DNA of 17,830 nucleotides. Origin: JACDAN01 sp035697545 (GTDB lineage: Bacteria; Actinomycetota; Thermoleophilia; Gaiellales; Gaiellaceae). Position 1 is the first letter of the stretch. Every line of letters starts with the position of its first letter. Where the stretch lies: positions 1 to 17,830 of the forward strand of contig DASSCT010000026.1 of NCBI GenBank assembly GCA_035697545.1, given 5' to 3'. The notes beneath the pieces were generated by a model that was given only the letters and a program-made list of their open reading frames with translations, searched no databases and was not told the origin of the DNA. Both the position numbers and the translations under genes were made by a program. Shown piece after piece: positions 14,782 to 17,830 of this stretch.

Positions 14782-16365
14782 TCACTTGAACTCGGCGAAG
14801 TAGGCCCTGATCAGGCCGTCGCCGAACAATCGCACACCCTTCACGTTGTTGGTCACGCCGTGGCGGTTGACCGGATACCACAGGTAGATCAGCGGGAGCT
14901 CAGTCCGGAGCACTCGGTAGGCGGCGTCGTACAGCGTCTTGCGCGCTTTCAGCGTCGACGCCTTGCGGGCGTTGTCTAGCAGCAGGTCCATCCGGGGGCT
15001 CGACCAACCGAGGTTGTTCAACGAGCCCTTCGAGTGCACGAACTGGTAGATGTTGCCGTCCGGGTCAACGCGGCCCGACCAGCCGATCTGGAACGCGTCG
15101 TAGTTGCCCTGGTCCTGTCGCCGCAGTGAGGTGACGAACTCGGTCGGCTGCAGGTCGACCTGGAAGCCGGCGTCCTTCGCCATCGACTGGATCACCTGGC
15201 CGAGGCGTGCCTGCTCCTGGTTCGTGCCGATCATCAGCCGTACGTGAACCGGCGTGGACATCCCCGTGCTCCGGATCATCGAGCGCGCCCTGGAGAGATT
15301 GCGTCCCGGGCACTTGATCCGCTTGTCGAAGTACGGGCTCGCGGGCGGGATCGGCAGACAGCCGGGCAGCACGGTTCCGCCGAAGACGACGCGGTTGATC
15401 ACCTTCCGGTCGAGCGAGAGCTCGAACGCCTGCCGCAGTGCACGCTTGGAGGCGAGGGGCGTGCCGACGTTGTCGAACGGCTTCCCGATCCCGTTCTTGT
15501 TGCCGATATTGATCGAGATGCCCTGGTAGCCGATCGACGTCGCCTTCAGCACCCTCAAGCTCTTGTCGCGCTGGATCGCCGGCAGGTCGGTCGACGCGAT
15601 GCGATCTTCCACGTTGATGTCGTGCGAGCGCAGGTTGGCCGCTCGGGCGCTGTTGTCGGTGATGATCCGGAAAATGATCCGGTTGAGCTTGACCTTGCTC
15701 TTCGCGTAGTAGAACGGCGACTTGTCGAGCACGATCTGGTCCCCCGCCGTCCGGCTCGTGAACTTGAACGGCCCCACGCAGACCGGGTTGGAGGCGAACC
15801 TTGTCCCGAGCGCGTCGAGCTGCTTGGGCGACATGATCATCCCGGCGCGGTCAGCCAGCTGGGCCGTCAGCGGTGAGTAGCGCGCGTTGAGGGTCAAACG
15901 CACGGTGTAGTTGTTCACCACGTTGACGGAGGTGACCGGCGAGATCTCGCTTGCGCGCGCAGAGCCCGTCAGCGTCCTGTGCCGGTCGAGCGAGATCTTC
16001 ACCGCCTGTGCGTTGAACGGCGTTCCGTCGTTGAAGCGAACGCCGCGGCGGAGCTTGATCGTCATCCGCTTCTTGTCGCCCGAGAGCACCGGCATCCCCG
16101 CTGCCAGCTGCGGGGTGATCTCGAGCCTCGCGTTCAAGTCATAGAGCTTCTCGCACATGTGCAGGAAGACCATGCGCCCGACGAAGGTCCGTGCCAGTGT
16201 CGGATCGAGCGCGTCCGGGTCCTCCAACAAGCCGATCGTCAGCGTCCCCCCGGCTTTCTGATCGGCCGCCAGGGAGCCGCCTGCACCGGTTGCGAGCAAT
16301 CCGATCGCCACCACGCCCAGCGCCGCGAGCGCGCTCCTCGCGCGGTGGCTGCCAATCCTCTTCAT
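14782..16365 (-). CDS. Peptide ABC transporter substrate-binding protein (family 5)
   Basis: This 527-residue solute-binding protein of the DppA/OppA family captures substrate for the OppBCDF permease. AGGAGGGGAG just before the ATG at 16365 decides the start; the frame stays open to 16476 but that part is promoter region. Residues 1-33 are a signal peptide (basic start, hydrophobic core ALAALGVVAIGLLATGA, cleavage near SLA-AD). There is no lipobox Cys, so it is not a classical lipoprotein, which is unusual for a binding protein in a monoderm and leaves its retention unexplained. Family marks are GGTLTIGLLEDPDALDP, LYDLNARLEITPQLA, RRGVRFNDGTPFNAQAVKIS and the C-terminal LPLIYLWYPVNRHGV. It is the first gene of the operon. 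Ligand class cannot be told from sequence. Confidence 0.92.
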   Translation of the reverse strand: MKRIGSHRARSALAALGVVAIGLLATGAGGSLAADQKAGGTLTIGLLEDPDALDPTLARTFVGRMVFLHMCEKLYDLNARLEITPQLAAGMPVLSGDKKRMTIKLRRGVRFNDGTPFNAQAVKISLDRHRTLTGSARASEISPVTSVNVVNNYTVRLTLNARYSPLTAQLADRAGMIMSPKQLDALGTRFASNPVCVGPFKFTSRTAGDQIVLDKSPFYYAKSKVKLNRIIFRIITDNSARAANLRSHDINVEDRIASTDLPAIQRDKSLRVLKATSIGYQGISINIGNKNGIGKPFDNVGTPLASKRALRQAFELSLDRKVINRVVFGGTVLPGCLPIPPASPYFDKRIKCPGRNLSRARSMIRSTGMSTPVHVRLMIGTNQEQARLGQVIQSMAKDAGFQVDLQPTEFVTSLRRQDQGNYDAFQIGWSGRVDPDGNIYQFVHSKGSLNNLGWSSPRMDLLLDNARKASTLKARKTLYDAAYRVLRTELPLIYLWYPVNRHGVTNNVKGVRLFGDGLIRAYFAEFK

Positions 16366-16455
16366 TTCTCCCCTCCTGACATCGATGCCAGCGCCCACCC
16401 GGCGGGTCTGGGCGCCCCGGGGTGGGGTGTGCGCGACTTTACCATCTGTATCCAT

Positions 16456-16484
16456 TTGACGCTCAATTGGATCCAATTGATAGT
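16456..16484 (+). promoter_or_regulatory. Predicted promoter of the TauE-TauE-GntR operon
   Basis: TTGACG (16456-16461) and GATAGT (16479-16484) are separated by exactly 17 bases. Transcription would start about 16490-16492, only 2-4 bases before the GTG at 16494, which has no Shine-Dalgarno, so the message may be leaderless. On the opposite strand only weak boxes are visible for the transporter operon, for example TTGAGC and TAAAGT 19 bases apart. Confidence 0.5.
16463..16480. promoter_or_regulatory. 18-bp palindromic operator between divergent operons
   Basis: The site is a perfect palindrome, TCAATTGGATCCAATTGA, filling the space between the -35 and -10 boxes of the + strand promoter. A near copy of its half (ATCCATTTGA, 16450-16459, against ATCCAATTGA, 16471-16480) lies 21 bp upstream, two helical turns away. 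AT-rich palindromes of this sort are typical GntR-family operators, and a GntR gene ends the + strand operon. That this regulator binds here is inference. Confidence 0.7.
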
Positions 16485-16493
16485 GTCTTTGGC

Positions 16494-16910
16494 GTGACCT
16501 CGCAGCAGCGCGCAGGGGTCGCGCCGAGCCTGGCCGCGGCTCCCAGATCCCAAGTGCAATACGCCCGCCTCGGAGCGATCGGATTGGCAGGCGGGCTCTT
16601 CTCCGGCCTGCTCGGCGTGGGCGGCGGGGCCGTGATGGTGCCGCTGCTCGTCCTGTGGGCGCACTACGGGCAGCGCGACGCCCATGCAGTCTCGCTCGGC
16701 GCGATCATCCCGATCAGCATGGCCGGGGTGCTGACGTTCGGCGCCGCGGGCGAGGTTCGCCTCTGGGAGGCGGCCGCGCTCGCCGCGGGCTCGATCCTGG
16801 GCGCGCAGGTCGGCACGACCCTGCTCGCCCGCGCCGACGAGCGAAAGCTCAAGCTCGCCTTTGGGATCTTCCTCCTCGTCGTCGCGGTGTTCATGGTGGT
16901 GGGACGGTGA
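16494..16910 (+). CDS. Half-size TauE/SafE membrane protein A
   Basis: This 138-residue protein corresponds to about half of a normal TauE/SafE transporter (around 250 residues). After about 25 polar residues it has about four hydrophobic segments. The family motif GLLGVGGGAVMVP is at 38-50, and SLGAIIPISMAG and GSILGAQVGTTLLAR follow. TauE/SafE proteins are linked to export of sulfite, sulfoacetate and other small anions. I chose the GTG at 16494 because the frame upstream (open to 16422) contains the promoter and operator. Its stop overlaps the next gene's GTG as GTGA. It probably forms a heteromer with half B to rebuild the full transporter. Confidence 0.8.
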   Translation: MTSQQRAGVAPSLAAAPRSQVQYARLGAIGLAGGLFSGLLGVGGGAVMVPLLVLWAHYGQRDAHAVSLGAIIPISMAGVLTFGAAGEVRLWEAAALAAGSILGAQVGTTLLARADERKLKLAFGIFLLVVAVFMVVGR

Positions 16911-17290
16911 GCACCGTTGCACTGTTCGCAGCGCTGATCGCCGTCGGAGTTGCCGCCGGGGTCCTCGCCGGGCTGCTCGGCGTCGGGGGCGGCATCCTGC
17001 TCGTGCCCTTCCTCGTCCTTGCCGTCGGGATGACGCAGCACGAGGCCGAGGCGACGTCGCTGCTCGTGATCCTCCCCACCGCACTGGCGGCAAGCATTGC
17101 GCTGCACCGCCGCGGCGTCGGAGACCTGCCGACGGCGCTCGTGATCGGCCTGGTCGGCGCAGGCGGGGCCGTGGCCGGCGCGCTGCTCGCACTGTCGCTG
17201 CCCGCCGACGTGCTGCGAGCCGTGTTCGCCGTCCTCCTCGCGATCATCGGCCTGCGGTTCGTTCGCGACGCCCGGTCGGGAGCGGCGTGA
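16907..17290 (+). CDS. Half-size TauE/SafE membrane protein B
   Basis: This 127-residue hydrophobic protein has about four membrane segments and its own copy of the family motif, GLLGVGGGILLVP (22-34), followed by ATSLLVILPTALAAS and GLVGAGGAVAGALLA. It is homologous in layout to half A, as the two halves of a full TauE/SafE protein are. The GTG start overlaps the stop of half A by four bases, and its TGA overlaps the GTG of the GntR gene in the same way. Tight coupling suggests equal amounts of A and B. Substrate unknown. Confidence 0.8.
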   Translation: MSTVALFAALIAVGVAAGVLAGLLGVGGGILLVPFLVLAVGMTQHEAEATSLLVILPTALAASIALHRRGVGDLPTALVIGLVGAGGAVAGALLALSLPADVLRAVFAVLLAIIGLRFVRDARSGAA

Positions 17291-17830
17291 CGGCCATCGC
17301 GGACGGGACAGCCGCGTCGCCGCTCGTCGACCGGCTCGCCGGAGCGATCCAGAACCGCGTGCTCAGTGGCGAGGTGCCGGTCGGGTCGCGTCTGCGTCAG
17401 GAGGCGCTCGCGGAGGAGTTCGGCGTCAGCAGGACGCCCGTGCGCGAGGCGCTGCGGAAGCTTCAAGCGACGGGCCTCGTCGAGCTGCTGCCGAACCGGG
17501 GCGCCGTCGTTCGAGGGCCCTCGGCGCGCGAGATTCGCGAGGCCTACGAGGTTCGAGCCGAGCTCGAGGGCCTGGCGGCCGAGCTGGCCGCGGGCCGCAT
17601 CAGCGACCGCGACCTGCTCCGCCTACGCGAGGCGCAAACGCTGTTCCGAAAGTCCGTGGAGACGCTGATCGCGCGGCGCGCGCGGCGGCCTCAGCCCTGG
17701 AAGGACGAGAGCGTCTGGGTGCAGGCGAATGATCTCTTCCACCAGGCCATTCTCGACGCCGCCGGAAACGAGCGGCTCAGCGACACGATCGCCGACCTAC
17801 ACCGGAGCTTTCCGCGCGACCTGACGTGGG
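17287..17830 (+). CDS. GntR-family regulator, FCD type (partial)
   Basis: The first 181 residues are visible; the gene runs off the end of the window. The N-terminal winged helix-turn-helix is at about 12-77, with the recognition part FGVSRTPVREALRKLQATGLVE and the wing NRGAVV. A helical FCD-type ligand domain follows (about 83 onward), with the metal-ligand pattern ANDLFHQAI (Asp149, His152). FCD regulators usually bind a small organic acid, often with a metal, and release DNA. The GTG at 17287 overlaps the previous stop (GTGA). It is the natural candidate to bind the palindrome at 16463-16480 and control both its own operon and the divergent peptide transporter. Confidence 0.85.
   Translation, partial: MTAIADGTAASPLVDRLAGAIQNRVLSGEVPVGSRLRQEALAEEFGVSRTPVREALRKLQATGLVELLPNRGAVVRGPSAREIREAYEVRAELEGLAAELAAGRISDRDLLRLREAQTLFRKSVETLIARRARRPQPWKDESVWVQANDLFHQAILDAAGNERLSDTIADLHRSFPRDLTW

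Overview
The window is GC-rich chromosomal DNA that looks actinobacterial. The signs are tightly packed genes, many GTG starts, four-base GTGA/ATGA gene overlaps, a group 1 sigma factor and a zinc-ribbon/cyclase/ATPase/TPR protein of a kind common in soil Actinomycetota. A Thermoleophilia (Gaiellales-like) source is my best guess from overall style; no marker here proves it. I see no rRNA, tRNA or CRISPR array.

Left part (1-2837, mostly + strand): a small membrane-anchored PepSY-like protein, a secreted L,D-transpeptidase and an overlapping CPA1-type Na+/H+ antiporter. The antiporter converges on rpoD (2847-3923, - strand), and a strong intrinsic terminator for rpoD lies between them. A 362-base divergent region with a potentially structured leader separates rpoD from a secreted Cys/Gln/Asn-rich protein (4286-5554, +) with curlin-like repeats. 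That gene ends on the same CTAG as the convergent 1075-residue cyclase-ATPase-TPR regulator (5551-8778, -).

Right part (8897-17830): a six-gene - strand operon encodes a family 5 substrate-binding protein, two permeases (OppB, OppC), two ATPases (OppD, OppF) and a gamma-glutamyltransferase without a signal peptide. It is divergent from a + strand operon of two half-size TauE/SafE proteins and an FCD-type GntR regulator that runs off the window. The shared promoter region holds a perfect 18-bp palindrome placed exactly between a -35 and a -10 element. The arrangement suggests a locally regulated module that imports a peptide or gamma-glutamyl compound, cleaves it inside the cell and exports an anion, possibly sulfur-containing. 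The substrate is inference.

The most striking structure is a 225-bp element (12605-12829) between oppC and oppD. It has imperfect inverted arms of about 45 bases, three strong internal hairpins and a TA dinucleotide on each side. Removing the element with one TA leaves oppC and oppD just 2 bases apart with the oppC stop intact. This is what a MITE of the IS630/Tc1-mariner type would leave, and it may now act as a structured RNA inside the operon.
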